64,000 nt of DNA from Furcasterigmium furcatum. Taxonomy: Eukaryota; Ascomycota; Sordariomycetes; Glomerellales; Plectosphaerellaceae. Under the pieces are notes generated by a model that ran no database searches, was not told the origin of the DNA, and saw nothing but the letters and a program-made list of their open reading frames with translations. Where the stretch lies: contig BCIA01000006.1 in assembly GCA_001599815.1 (NCBI GenBank), forward strand, positions 498,961 to 562,960, written 5' to 3'. Position numbers and translations under genes: made by a program. Shown in pieces: positions 29,621 through 40,063 of the stretch (the first letter of the stretch is position 1; each line of letters starts with the position of its first letter).

Positions 29621-30266
29621 GGTGGAAGAGTCTTTGATCCGGACGCAATGGGGAGCTTTGATGGACGGAATGATGCAGCGAGGGGCTATAGATGATTGAG
29701 TCTTGGGGGTTGCGAGAAGACGGGAACTCTGGTTTGAAGTTGGGATGAAGGAGGGAAATGTCCGGGGCCGGTTGCTGGAAGATGCTGCAGATCAAGTGGC
29801 AGAACACGGCATGCGGGCAGGGCATCCTGGCAAGTGGTACCTGCCCGCCTTGAGACGACTTCGGCTTCAGGAGCAACCCACTGGGCAAGACCAAACCGAG
29901 TTGCAGCTGCCCGAACGCTCTGGCCGAGCCGAGGGAAGCAGTTGCAACTGGCTTCTCATGACTATGGATCCTGGAGGAATCTGCTGCCCATGTGAGTCCG
30001 GGCATCGCAGCAAGGACCTTCAGCTGGAACTGGAAGGAATCAGTGGCTCTGAGGAAAGAACCAAGTGTGCAATTACTAGTTGTAGGCATGGCAGGTTCCG
30101 TTGACACAGCTCCAGCGCCGGTATCTTTTGATAGAGCAACCCAAGCTCCAAACGCCGTTCCCATGCAATGCAGTCTCCCTCGCAATCCCATGCATCGCTC
30201 ATCGGTTCAAAGCAACTGTGGAAGGTCAAACTCAATGCCTCATCTCGGCCATTTCAGACGCGCCCT
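29621..30266. other. Intergenic region, nothing recognised
   Basis: About 0.65 kb between the broken ORF and the end of the MFS gene on the same strand; presumably the promoter of the former. No ORF with coding character. Confidence 0.45.
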
Positions 30267-32035
30267 TCACTCGTTGGCATCTCTTAGCAACTTCTCCGTC
30301 TTCGGTTCGTATCTCGTGAGCCCCAGGACGATGACGCCCGCACAAAATGCGGTGATTGTTGCTGGCGGATTGTCAGATGAGTGTCCGAGAAGAGGGCGAG
30401 GAAGACTCACTTATGGTGAAGAACCATCCGATGCCGATGGATTCCATGATGGTGACCCGCGTCGCCATGGTCACCGCAGAGAATGAGTACTGAACGACGT
30501 ACTTGCTGGAGATGACCTCCGTCTTGCGGGGCGGATACACCTCTGGATTGCACCGTGTCAGCATCGATCAGGAAGGAAGCCGTCCTCGTCGCACTCACCG
30601 GCAGCATAAGTGTTCAGTCCGTTGAAGGACCACATCAGACCAGCACCTGCAAAGAAGGCAGAGACGGCGGGCAGCGCCATGCCGCCGAGCTCCCGGTCCA
30701 GACCCCATCCGAAGAGGAGCGTTCCCAGGGGCAGGACGAGGAACAACGCCCCGAGGCCGCTTCGCAGTCTGTCTCGGGGCAGGCGCATGCCGTTGCGCTT
30801 CCTGATCCATTTCTTCACGGTGTGATCGGAGATTCTCCCGCCGATGGTGCTTCCGAGCAGAAACCCGCCACCAGGGGCGAGGTAGAACAGACCGCTCTGC
30901 AGAGGAGAGTCGAGGCCGAACCGCTCGGTGAACGAGAATCGGATGGCACTGAGGAGGCCATACTGGTTGAAGGACAACAGACCGCAAGCGATGTCCTGGA
31001 CTTGATGTCAGCGGTCGCCTCGGTCATGAGAGGGGGCTTCAACATACCGCGAGCAGGATGTTGGGGAACAAGAACATCTTGAAGACCAGCATCGGGTTGA
31101 AAGAGGAGGAGATCGTCCGGAAGCACTGGGATGCCGACTTTCCTGAGCGAATGCCTATCTCGATGGGCGGGATGGTGTCTTGGGGTACATAGAACCACGC
31201 CAGGACGAGGCCGATGGCAGCCATGGCAGCTTGCAGGCCGTAGATGACTCGCCAACTGGTGTAAGTTGCGATGACACCGCCGCTCAGAGGAGCTGGCCGA
31301 TTTGGTTAGCAGGGTTTCTGTCATTTTGAATCATGGAATATCTCACCGATTGTGTTCGCACTGACGCATGTGCCCAGGAAGAAGCCGACAGCGGTTCCTC
31401 TGATTGTCTAGAAGGAATGTCAGCACTCACGTTATCTCCTCCCTCAAAAGACTTACCGGCTCGAAGATGTCAGACAAGATGGTCTGTCCCGACACGAGAA
31501 ACACCACTCCAGTTGTGCCGCCAATCACCCAGATGGCCGTGAAAGCAGCCAAGTTTGGTGCCAGCGCGGAACCGATTGAGCAGAGACACAAAAGACACGC
31601 GGCGAGGAGGTATCCCTTCCTCCGTCCCATCAGACGGGAAACGGGGTTCCATATCAGCGGCGACATGGCCATCGCCACGAACACGCCGGCGTTGGCCACA
31701 TGGATGGCGGTCTCATCGACCTTGAGGTCCTTCGCGATCTCGGGAGTGACGGCCAGCACGGACGACGTGGCAAAGGTCATGGGAATCGGCAGCCAGCACA
31801 CGGTGAACAGAATGATCCACCTCTTCCACTTGCCGACCGCGAGAACCTCATCGTCGTTCGCCAGCAGCTTCGGCGTGCCGTCGGGGGAGCGGCCCTGCTC
31901 GGCCTCGGAAGCATCCTGCACAGGCTGCACCACCGGCACCTCGCCGCCGCTCATCAGCCCGGAGGCCGGCAGCTGCGCCGCCGGCAGAGGCGTCTGCCCC
32001 GTCGTCGTCGGCTTTTCGGTATGTTGCGCGTCCAT
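30267..32035 (-). CDS. MFS transporter (DHA1-type multidrug/proton antiporter family)
   Basis: Six exons: 32035-31457, 31407-31347, 31292-31048, 30995-30599, 30542-30411 and 30361-30267, with introns of 49-56 bp, all GT-AG, phases consistent; 502 residues. The ATG at 32035 is used because the open frame upstream begins only with GTG. About 60 residues of cytosolic Pro/Gln/Glu-rich N-terminus precede the first helix (WIILFTVCWLPIPM). The MFS signature between helices 2 and 3 is seen as NPVSRLMGRRKG. Twelve hydrophobic segments can be followed, with a central loop rich in Ser/Arg. Likely a plasma-membrane exporter of a small organic compound; substrate unknown. No biosynthetic gene cluster adjoins it. 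Confidence 0.87.
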
Positions 32036-33415
32036 GTTCACGCGCGCGCCATGCAGAGGGTAACGAATGCGTAGTATTCAGCTCAGGACTTGCTACATGC
32101 ACACGGCCGGCGATCCGCTACGTACATCACCGATGATATATCCTCACCGACTGAAAACTCGACGCAACCCGCCCGGGGAAAGCAACTTCTTCTCCGGGCT
32201 TAGTGACTCAATTACGGGGCCTTGGTGGGGACGTCTGGATGATGAGATGGGACGTGATGGGCTTCTGCGAGCGCATGCCGAGAGTTTTTGGTGAAAAGGG
32301 GGCCGCTGGGCGAGGGCGAGACGTCGGCAAGGCGAGCGTTTCGCCGAAGTCGGCCTGGCGGGTGCGTTCCCTGTGGCTCGGCGAAAATGAACATTTTGCC
32401 GACGAGATCGGAGAGTTGTCCCGGGACCTAATGCAGGCTGGATGACGGGATAGCGGACGCCGTCTACGCCGTCGGGTGGAAGCCGGGGATAAGCGCTGGG
32501 GGCTGCTGTTCATGTCGATCACCTTGGCGGATTATGCTTAAGAAGGGTCAATGGACGACGGCGAGCCGAATATTAAATACAACCAGGTCAGACTGAGACT
32601 GTCAAACTGTCTGGTTTGGGTCATTGGATGATGTCCTGGCATGGGCGCCGAAGGGCATGAAGCGAGCCAGAGACCAAGCCCGGTCACGATGTGGATGAAC
32701 TCGTGGTAAGAAGCTTGATGAGACAAGCTTCCGTTTTCTGGAACCCCCTGGAACTTGATCACAGGGACGTGAGCTGCGGCGATGCAGCGCTCAAGCCTGA
32801 TGCCCCTGGGACACTTCTCTGCCTCTCTCATTCTCCTACACTTCACAAACTACCAAGTCGGAGAGGAGACAATACGTCTCTCCATCTCAATTCAGCGGCC
32901 ACCCCCCGGCTGCCTTATCTCTGGGAACATCCCATCAGAGCCTAACGTTCAGCCTGGTAATACCTCCCGCCCGAATGGCCCAGGTGATCAGGCTGTGAGC
33001 CCCAGATGAGGCAGGGTGTGAGTGGCGATGATACAAGGGGCTTCCAATTGGCTGAACATCCAGACGGCCAAGGCTCGGTCTTCCAATTTGGACGGTTCCC
33101 CGGCACCTTTCAGCAAGTTGAGGGCTTGGCCGCATGGCAGACCGGGGTGTTCACCAGGCCAGAACTTGAAGAATGACACCCTCTTGCGATGGCCTCAATG
33201 CTGTGCCGCAACGGCAGCTTATCTTAAATGCCATCACGCCACATATTCGACATGTAGATAATTCTACGCCGGACGATGCCCTCAAACTCAGCATCGCAAG
33301 GAAACGTCTTGACTCGGGAACGCTTCGTAACCTCCGCGGAAACAAGACACCCGACAGAACGCCGCCATATCACGGCATTTCGATACAGGCGCATCCCCGC
33401 CATCAATGACCCGAC
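32036..33415. other. Divergent intergenic region (1.4 kb)
   Basis: Between the MFS gene (minus) and the small membrane protein gene (plus). No ORF with coding character and no repeats. Confidence 0.5.
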
Positions 33416-34396
33416 ATGACCCCGACGGCCAGCGACGGGCCGCCGCCCGAGCCAAGGCGGCTCGCAGTACACCATGATCCCATCGAATCCCTAATCGCGG
33501 CCGTGGAAGGTTATCGAGAAGTCGACGTAGTGTGTCCGTACCTGGTCCGCCTCCCCGAGGTCGACGAGCGCAACGCCGCCCTTCACTACGGGAAAATCGG
33601 CGCCAGCCGTATCCCGGGATACTACAAGCGCCTCCGGACGCTCGGGATGATCCGCGGCGTGCTCCTCGGGTCCACCGTCGCCATCCTCTGCATCGGCTTC
33701 GCGGTCATGGCCAAGCGGACCCCGGAGACGGTGGGATTCGCCATCTTCAGCATCATCCACGTGAGTGCCCGGCGGCCATCCACATGAATCGCAGGAATAG
33801 ATAGGCTGACGCTGCGGAGGGGATCCTGAACGTGAATCCCCTCGACCATCGGTACGAGATGGCATCGGTCGGCAAGGCGAGGCCCAACATCCTCTTCACC
33901 ATCCGAATCGTGTACTACACCCTCGGCTGGATCGCGCTCTCCATCCTATCGCTCATCATCGGGTTCACGGGGATCATCGACGAGCGCCCGGGGAGGCTGT
34001 CGCCAAGGAGAGGAGGGATCATGGAGGGCGGGCTGAGCATGAGTCAGACCGTGAAGGCCCTCCTCTACTCGACCGCTGCGTGCTCCATCATCGCGTCGTA
34101 AGTTGCGACCACTCTCTAGCTGCCCCGGAGGCGCCGTTTGCTGACGTCCCGCAAGGCTCTTCTGCCTCGTGCAGCTGATTTACATATACCTCCTGCATAC
34201 TGACATGTTCAGCGAGGAGGAGATCGCGCTCGCGCCCTACCTGAAAAAGGGGGCGGTCCCGTCGACGCCGGAGCTGAGGGCGTACATGATTGAGGTCGAT
34301 CGACTCGGGAGCTACCCATTCCCTGCCCAACTCGAGGCTGCGGCGGCGCGATACTGGGAGGCGTTGGCCGCGAGGAGCCGGATGGGGGCGGTGTAA
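33416..34396 (+). CDS. Hypothetical multi-pass membrane protein
   Basis: Three exons, 33416-33760, 33805-34097 and 34156-34396, with introns of 44 and 58 bp; 292 residues. The first intron is at the short end of fungal introns. About four hydrophobic segments: MIRGVLLGSTVAILCIGFAV, TVGFAIFSIIH, YTLGWIALSILSLIIGFTGI and CSIIASLFCLVQLIYIYLL. The N-terminal 85 residues are soluble and Pro/Glu-rich, and the C-terminal 70 are polar and acidic. No family recognised. Coding is supported by the phase-consistent splice sites and hydrophobic pattern. Confidence 0.7.
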
Positions 34397-34843
34397 GTCT
34401 GGGTGTAAGTCTGGGTGTACGCTTGCTGTGTAAGTCATCGGCCATGCGGTAGCCGAGGGGGGGATCATTGTATTTCAAGCAAGCGATGGAGTTTGGGTGT
34501 TTCTACTACTTGTACTAGGTATGCAGTAATTAATAATGTCACTCTTCACATGCTTCCTCTTCGCCCTGACCCGCTGCTCTGCACCGGCTCGGATCCGACC
34601 CGGACTGCCCCTTTGGGCCCCACCGTGCGGATCCCGGAGGCCAAGCGGGCGGTCCGAGATCGGTCCATCGCTGAGGCGGGATGCGTCACTCTCTGACCGA
34701 TAATAACCCAGGGGCCTGGACAAAACTTGTCGGCCGCCCGCCTCGCTCGCTCTGGCCCGGTCGCAATCAATGTCCCAACACGCAGCGCGAGGAACAACGG
34801 CTCGCCTTGCGATGAGCTCTGCCGCCCTGCCGCCCGCTGAACC
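34397..34843. other. Intergenic region, promoter of the Zn2Cys6 gene
   Basis: About 450 bp with no gene or clear element. Confidence 0.4.
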
Positions 34844-37196
34844 ATGGCGGGATACTCTCCAGACACCCTCGACCACGCGGGCACCGACGCGCCGCCCTCG
34901 GCTTCCGGCGCAAGCTCGGTGAATGACGGCACCCCGCCCGCGTTGTCCCGACCTCAGCCGAAGACGAAACCCACCGCGTGAGTTGTCCACGGCCCCGCGC
35001 TGCCACGTCCCCGAGCGGGCGACACGGAGCTGAACCGACTAACGCCTCCGGGCCCCTCGCGATAGCTGCCGAAGATGCCACTCGCGGAAGGTCAAGTGCT
35101 CAGGGGGCCACCCCTGCCAGAACTGTCGGCAAGCTGGGAAGGGCGCCGAGTGCTCCTATCCCCGTCGCAACCGCCAGGTCAAGGTCACCCAGAGGTACAC
35201 CACCACCACTACCACCACCTGTAGATCATCCCCCCTGGCGCACGTAGCTCATGCCCCCGCGTCTCCAGTTATATCGACGGCCTGCTGGAGGAGATCCAGC
35301 GGCTGAAGTCCCAGGCCGCCTCCTCGGCCTCGTCCCAGCCCGCGCAGAGTGAGGTCCCCGCCACCAACGACTCGCTGCGCACCTTCACCGCGGCCTCCTC
35401 GCGCCGCCCCAGCATCGACAGCGGCGACCCCGTGCGCAACGTGACCCTCGACGTGCGCCCCTGGTTCGTGAACACCAATGTCTTCGACACGCCCATCCTC
35501 ATCGCCGAGGTCGCCGACGCCGCCTTCGCGACGCGCTTCCGCCAGGTCATGTCCGACCCCCAGGCCCCCGGCCACAAGCACATCCCGCGCGTCAACTACG
35601 CCACCGACAGGCAGCTCATGCTGCTCGGCGACTCGGACATCCAGTGGCCCAGCCCCTCGCGCTGCCGCTTCCTCATCGAGGTCTCCCTCAAGTACCTGAG
35701 CCGCTCGTACCACGTGGTCCGCCGCAGCTCCGTCATGGAGAACCTCGAGCAGAGCATCCACAACCCCGCGTGGGGGGACTCGATCCAGCGGTGCAAGTTC
35801 TGGGCGCTCTTCGCCGTCGGCGAGCTGTACTCGACGAGGTCCGCGTCCGACAAGGACTTCCCCGGCATGGCGTACTTTGCGAAGGCGGCCCGGATCCTGG
35901 GCAACTCGCACGAGAGGCCCAACGTCGAGGCCGTTGAGATCCGACTCATACTTGTGAGGCTGCCTCATACTTTGCTTCTGAACGTCAACCCTGACTAACT
36001 CGCTTCAGTCCTTCTACTCCCTGGCGCTCAACAGAAGATACAGCGCGTACTCCCTCTCGGGAACCGCGATGCGCATGGCCATCGTCATGGGCCTCCACCT
36101 GAACATCCCCCCCTCGCAGCTCGGCGATCCCGCAGTCCGCGAGCACCGCAAGCGCGTCTTCTGGACCGCATACATCTACGACCGCATGTGGGCGTCCAAG
36201 CTCGGCCATCCCCCCGGCGTGCAGGACGAGGACATCGACGTCGACCTCCCGTCGAACGTCGCCGTCGACCCGTCCGTGTCGGGGGATTTCGCCGACGCTG
36301 AGTACTACATCGCCAGTCTCCGGCTGGCCGGCGTCATCACCAGGGTCATCCGGTCCATCTACAGCCGTCGTCAGCCGGGCACGCCCCTGTCCACCAGGGT
36401 GCAGCACGCCCTCAAGGACCTCCGCACCTGGGTCGAGGAGCTGCCCGGCCACCTCCACGTCGACGCCCAGGGCTTCGCCGAGTCGGTGCCCAAGCCCGTG
36501 CCGCTGCACCTCTCCTTCAACCAGTGCGCCATCCTCGCCACGCGCCCGATACTCCTCCACGTCCTCCGCAACTACACAAACACCTGGCCCGCGCCCGTCA
36601 CCGAGTCCCAGGTCCCCGCCAGCGCCATCACCCTCTCCGAGACGTGCATCCGCTGCGCCCGCCACTCCGTCCGCCTCCTCACCGAGTCCTGGATCGACGG
36701 CTCCTTCGCCACCTTCGACTTCTTCTACACCCAGTACCTCTTCTCCTCCCTCACCGTCCTCGCCGTCTCCTCCCTCCTCGAGACGAAAGAGTCCCGAAGC
36801 GACAAGGAGTCCTTCGAGGAGGCCGCCCGCTTCCTCGAGCAGCTCAAGGAGGCCGGCAACTTCTCCGCCGCCGAGTTTTGCCACCACGTCGAGGCCATCA
36901 AGGCCATGCTCGCCGCCGTCCACGCCAAGCGCACCGGCGGTGCCGAGACGCCCACCTTCAGCCCGCCCGACGGCATGCCCTTCCCCGGCCCCATGCCGCC
37001 GCCGCTCGCGTTCCAGGCACGCACGACCACGGCCGGCATGGCGCTCACCGAGCCCTCGCTGCAGGAGCTGCTCGCGCAGCCGGCGCTCGACCTGCAGTTC
37101 CTCGAGGGTTCGGTGTATGATGATTACTCCCAGGGGCTGTACTGGCCCGATTTCAGCGCCGAGACGTGGACGCCCGAGACGTGGGCGCTTACTTGA
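34844..37196 (+). CDS. Zn2Cys6 transcription factor with fungal-specific regulatory domain
   Basis: Four exons: 34844-34977, 35066-35194, 35269-35953 and 36009-37196 (introns of 88, 74 and 55 bp); 711 residues. The zinc cluster is complete: Cys46, 49, 56, 62, 65 and 74 (C-x2-C-x6-C-x5-C-x2-C-x8-C), with the basic HSRKVK between the second and third Cys. A linker and short coiled coil (YIDGLLEEIQRLKSQA) follow, then the fungal_trans middle homology region with NRRYSAYSLSG, HRKRVFWTAYIYDRMW and DEDIDVDLPS around 335-410. The C-terminal 100 residues are Pro/Met-rich, then acidic, as in activation domains. A nuclear DNA-binding regulator; targets unknown. Its 3' end converges with the DUF89 gene (301 bp apart). 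Confidence 0.9.
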
Positions 37197-37497
37197 TTTT
37201 CATAGATGGATATTACTTGGGTTTGGCATTTGTGAGCCGTCAGGGAACCGGCATTGGGAGGATACATCATGCTGCTGTGAGCGCAGGGGGTGTTATTTGT
37301 CGCTCCTTTTATTTCGGGCAACGGCGGCACTCTGCATCATCGGCCGACTGCTGCATATTGCTCATCACGATCATGACGAATGTACCTAGATCGAGAACGT
37401 TTTTTCCGCGTCTAATACTCATCTCTTGCATTCTATTCTATCACAGTGCCGTGGAAGCCTCGCCATCGAACGGGTGCCGCGCGGTACGGTGACGAGC
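37197..37497. other. Convergent intergenic region
   Basis: 301 bp between the stop codons of the Zn2Cys6 gene and the DUF89 gene; should hold both 3' ends. No other feature seen. Confidence 0.5.
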
Positions 37498-39210
37498 TTA
37501 TTGCTTGCCCCCTGAGAACGACACGACCGCCCACTTGCCGCCCCACGCCCACTTCCTCGCGCCCGAGTCGCCGCCGCCGCCCTCCATGGCGCGGAGCTCC
37601 TCGTCCCTGCCCTTCGGCAGGCCCACGACGACGTCGGCCTTGCAGGTGCGCAGCGCCAGCACGTTGACGCCCGATCCGGGGCCGAGGTCCTCGATGGCCT
37701 CGGTGAAGGGCGTCGTGGGATCCCAGTCGGCCTGTGACGCGTCAGTGACCATTTCCACAAGCGGACGGTGTTCCTACTTACATCGTTGGTGAGCTTGCGG
37801 TAGTTCAGGTCGCCCTTGAAGATGACGAGCTCGCTCTCCTTGAGATCCTCGTGCAGCCTTGGTGCCTCCTTCGGCAGCGCGCGGAACGCGTCGGCCGTCG
37901 TCCAGAACCTGTTGGGGCGCAGGATCATCTGGCCCTCGGCGTGGAACTGGCTCCATTCCTGGAAGAGGAACTTGAGGTTGTCCTCCTCATCGCTCGACAG
38001 CTTCTCGGGGACCTTCTCCTGCAGCTCCTCCTCCTCCGTCTGCGTCTCGTAGAAGTGCCTGGGCGCGCCGATGGCGCCCAGGAGCTGCACGAAGTCGCTC
38101 GGCAGCACGTCCGAGACGAACCACGGGATCGACTTGGGATGCAGCACGACGTGCGTCGCGAGGCCCGAGGTCAGCAGGTACCCGGCGAGGATGAGGTCGA
38201 CGTAGAGCTCGAAGCCGGCGTTGTCAAGGACGATGTCGACCCTGCGCTCCTTCCTGCCGGCGGCCTGCGCGGCCTTGAGCACCCTGTACGCCTCGGGGAG
38301 GTCGTTGGCCAGGATGTTCTTCTCGGAGGCCTTGCGGGCCTCGGAGCCCTGCAGCTTCTGGATGTCCTCGTAGGTCAGGCTGGTGAGGAGGGACAGGTCG
38401 GTGGCGTTGCCCCAGAGGCAGATCTCGCACATCTCGGTGAACAGCAGCTTCTCCGCCTCCTCGTCGTGGGCGGCGTCCTTGTTGCTGCGGAGCTGCTCGA
38501 CGAGCTCCCTGTAGCGGTGGGCGAGCTCGAGGACGGCGGGTCGGGAGGAGCGGAAGGTCTTGATCTTCTGCTGGGCGAAGACGTCGTGGGACTTCCAGCG
38601 GGTGGAGAGGTTGAAGTAAGAGCTGATGCGTCTATCTTGGGTCCCTTAGCTTTTGCCTCCCGGATGCCTGCATAGACTCCAGAGTTGGAATCAACTCACC
38701 TGTAGAGGTAGCATTCCGCATAGAGCCAGGGCGCGTTCAGCCACGTCAGGGGGCCCAGCTGTTCGAGCTGGTCGTTGTAATGCTTGACATCGGACTGTCC
38801 GTCATCTTCGATTGGTCTGATCCATATGTCAGCCGAGATGAGATGGGAAAGGTGCGGTAAACGGGGCCGTACGTGAGGGCGCGGTCGTGCTGGACCTGGT
38901 ATTTCAGCTCGGCGATATTCGCGATGATGTGCTTGCCCTCGGTCTGGAGCTCTTCATCCTCGGCGTTGGCGAGGTGGGAGATTTTTCGGTAGCAGTCATC
39001 GATGGCTTGTGTCTGTTTGCCAGCGGTCAGCTATGGTACGGATGGGCGCCAATGGCTCTCGGACGAGGAGGGAGACGGACGATGATGACGGGCCAGCGCT
39101 CGACGGCAGAGGTCGAGGCGAAGGAGGTCCTGTCGCTGGTGTGGTATTGGGCTGGGCGATCGTGTCAGAGTGAGCAGATACTGACGACCGTGGAACAACA
39201 TACTCGGCAT
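37498..39210 (-). CDS. DUF89/ARMT1-type damage-control phosphatase
   Basis: Six exons: 39210-39204 (only 7 coding bases), 39151-39081, 39012-38873, 38816-38700, 38631-37782 and 37731-37498; introns 50-68 bp; 472 residues. Phases fit throughout. The second donor is GTCCGT, weak but required by the protein frame. Family marks: the N-terminal block YHTSDRTSFASTSAVERWP, then LYAECYLYRRI at the exon 4/5 junction, DIVLDNAGFELYVDL with the metal-binding Asp248-Asn249, and FKGDLNYRKL near 383-392. This is the eukaryotic DUF89 group (human ARMT1, yeast YMR027W), metal-dependent phosphatases acting on phosphometabolites such as fructose-1-phosphate, with an alternative claim of carboxyl methyltransferase activity. 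Cytosolic; no targeting signal. Confidence 0.9.
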
Positions 39211-40063
39211 CTTGGCTGAAGGGCAATGCTCTGGGGCGTTAAGCTTGAAAAGTCCTCGATGTCCGAAACTTTTGGGCTCCTGGCTGAAATGTCGCGTCGC
39301 CGTTGGAGTTGATCGGGAATGGCGGGGCAATCGCGGGGNAAACCTGCTTTTATGAGAAGATCGCTTAGGAGGATTGTATGCGGCGTTACCGAATCGAACT
39401 GCTTCCTAAATGCATACTCGTCCTCCACGTTAGAATCGCATTCTTCGAACCTCTCCGCGGCCGCCCCGTCTATCCATGGCGTAACCGTGGGCAACTGATG
39501 CGCCGCTCAGTGCATTCTCGGCACGCCGGTGCTCGAAGATCACATCTCTGATGTCTGAGCTTGCAGGTCCAGCATCCAGTCGGAGCACTCTGGTCTCGCC
39601 GTTGGGGTCGGGAGGGGGTTCCGAGGACTTCAGCGCCGCTTCGACTTTCCCTCCCAACTCTCGCCACGACCTTCCCCGCTTGGTGGACAACAGCTCCGCC
39701 CAGGACGTCCAAGGAGCTTTGCTACCAGGCAAGAGAGCTTCGGGAGCTTGAGGCTGCATGAGGAAAAGAAGTTCACGAGACTGATACCACATGTTGCACG
39801 GGGTTTCGTCGGTCTGGGAGGGCAGGTCGTGACGGGGAAAGCGCACCACTCCTGTATCACGAACACCTGACTCCCTTACGGCATCTTTCTAGGAGCTTGT
39901 CGAGAAACCCCCCAGGTCTGTCGACCATGTCCGATAAACGCGCCGAGGACAGTGCTGTAGGTCAGGTACATAAAGAGTGCCTCGTACTCAAAGGACAGCA
40001 CATGCACCCCAGCTAGAAACGCCATTCACATATAAGTTCTGTACCGTAGCCAACCTAAACACC
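39211..40063. other. Divergent intergenic region with a relic ORF
   Basis: About 0.85 kb between the DUF89 gene (minus) and the amidase gene (plus). It includes the orphan zinc-cluster frame at 39471-39622, one undetermined base (N at 39339) and a TACATAAAG element at 39967-39975, about 90 bp before the amidase ATG, which may serve as its TATA box. Confidence 0.5.
39471..39622 (-). pseudogene. Orphan Zn2Cys6 zinc-cluster fragment
   Basis: On minus the frame reads a full zinc cluster, C-WT-C-KLRHQR-C-DLRAPA-C-RE-C-TERRIS-C (spacing 2-6-6-2-6), flanked by basic residues and ending in TAG soon after (CPRLRHG-stop). A second coding-like stretch in another frame follows directly (starts VTPWIDGAAAERFEECD), so the gene looks frameshifted or cut. 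No start codon with good context and no regulatory domain could be attached. Either a truncated transcription-factor pseudogene or an exon of an unresolved gene. Confidence 0.5.

Noticed and set aside
35985..36923. 312-codon minus ORF
   Set aside because: Antisense shadow of the Zn2Cys6 gene.
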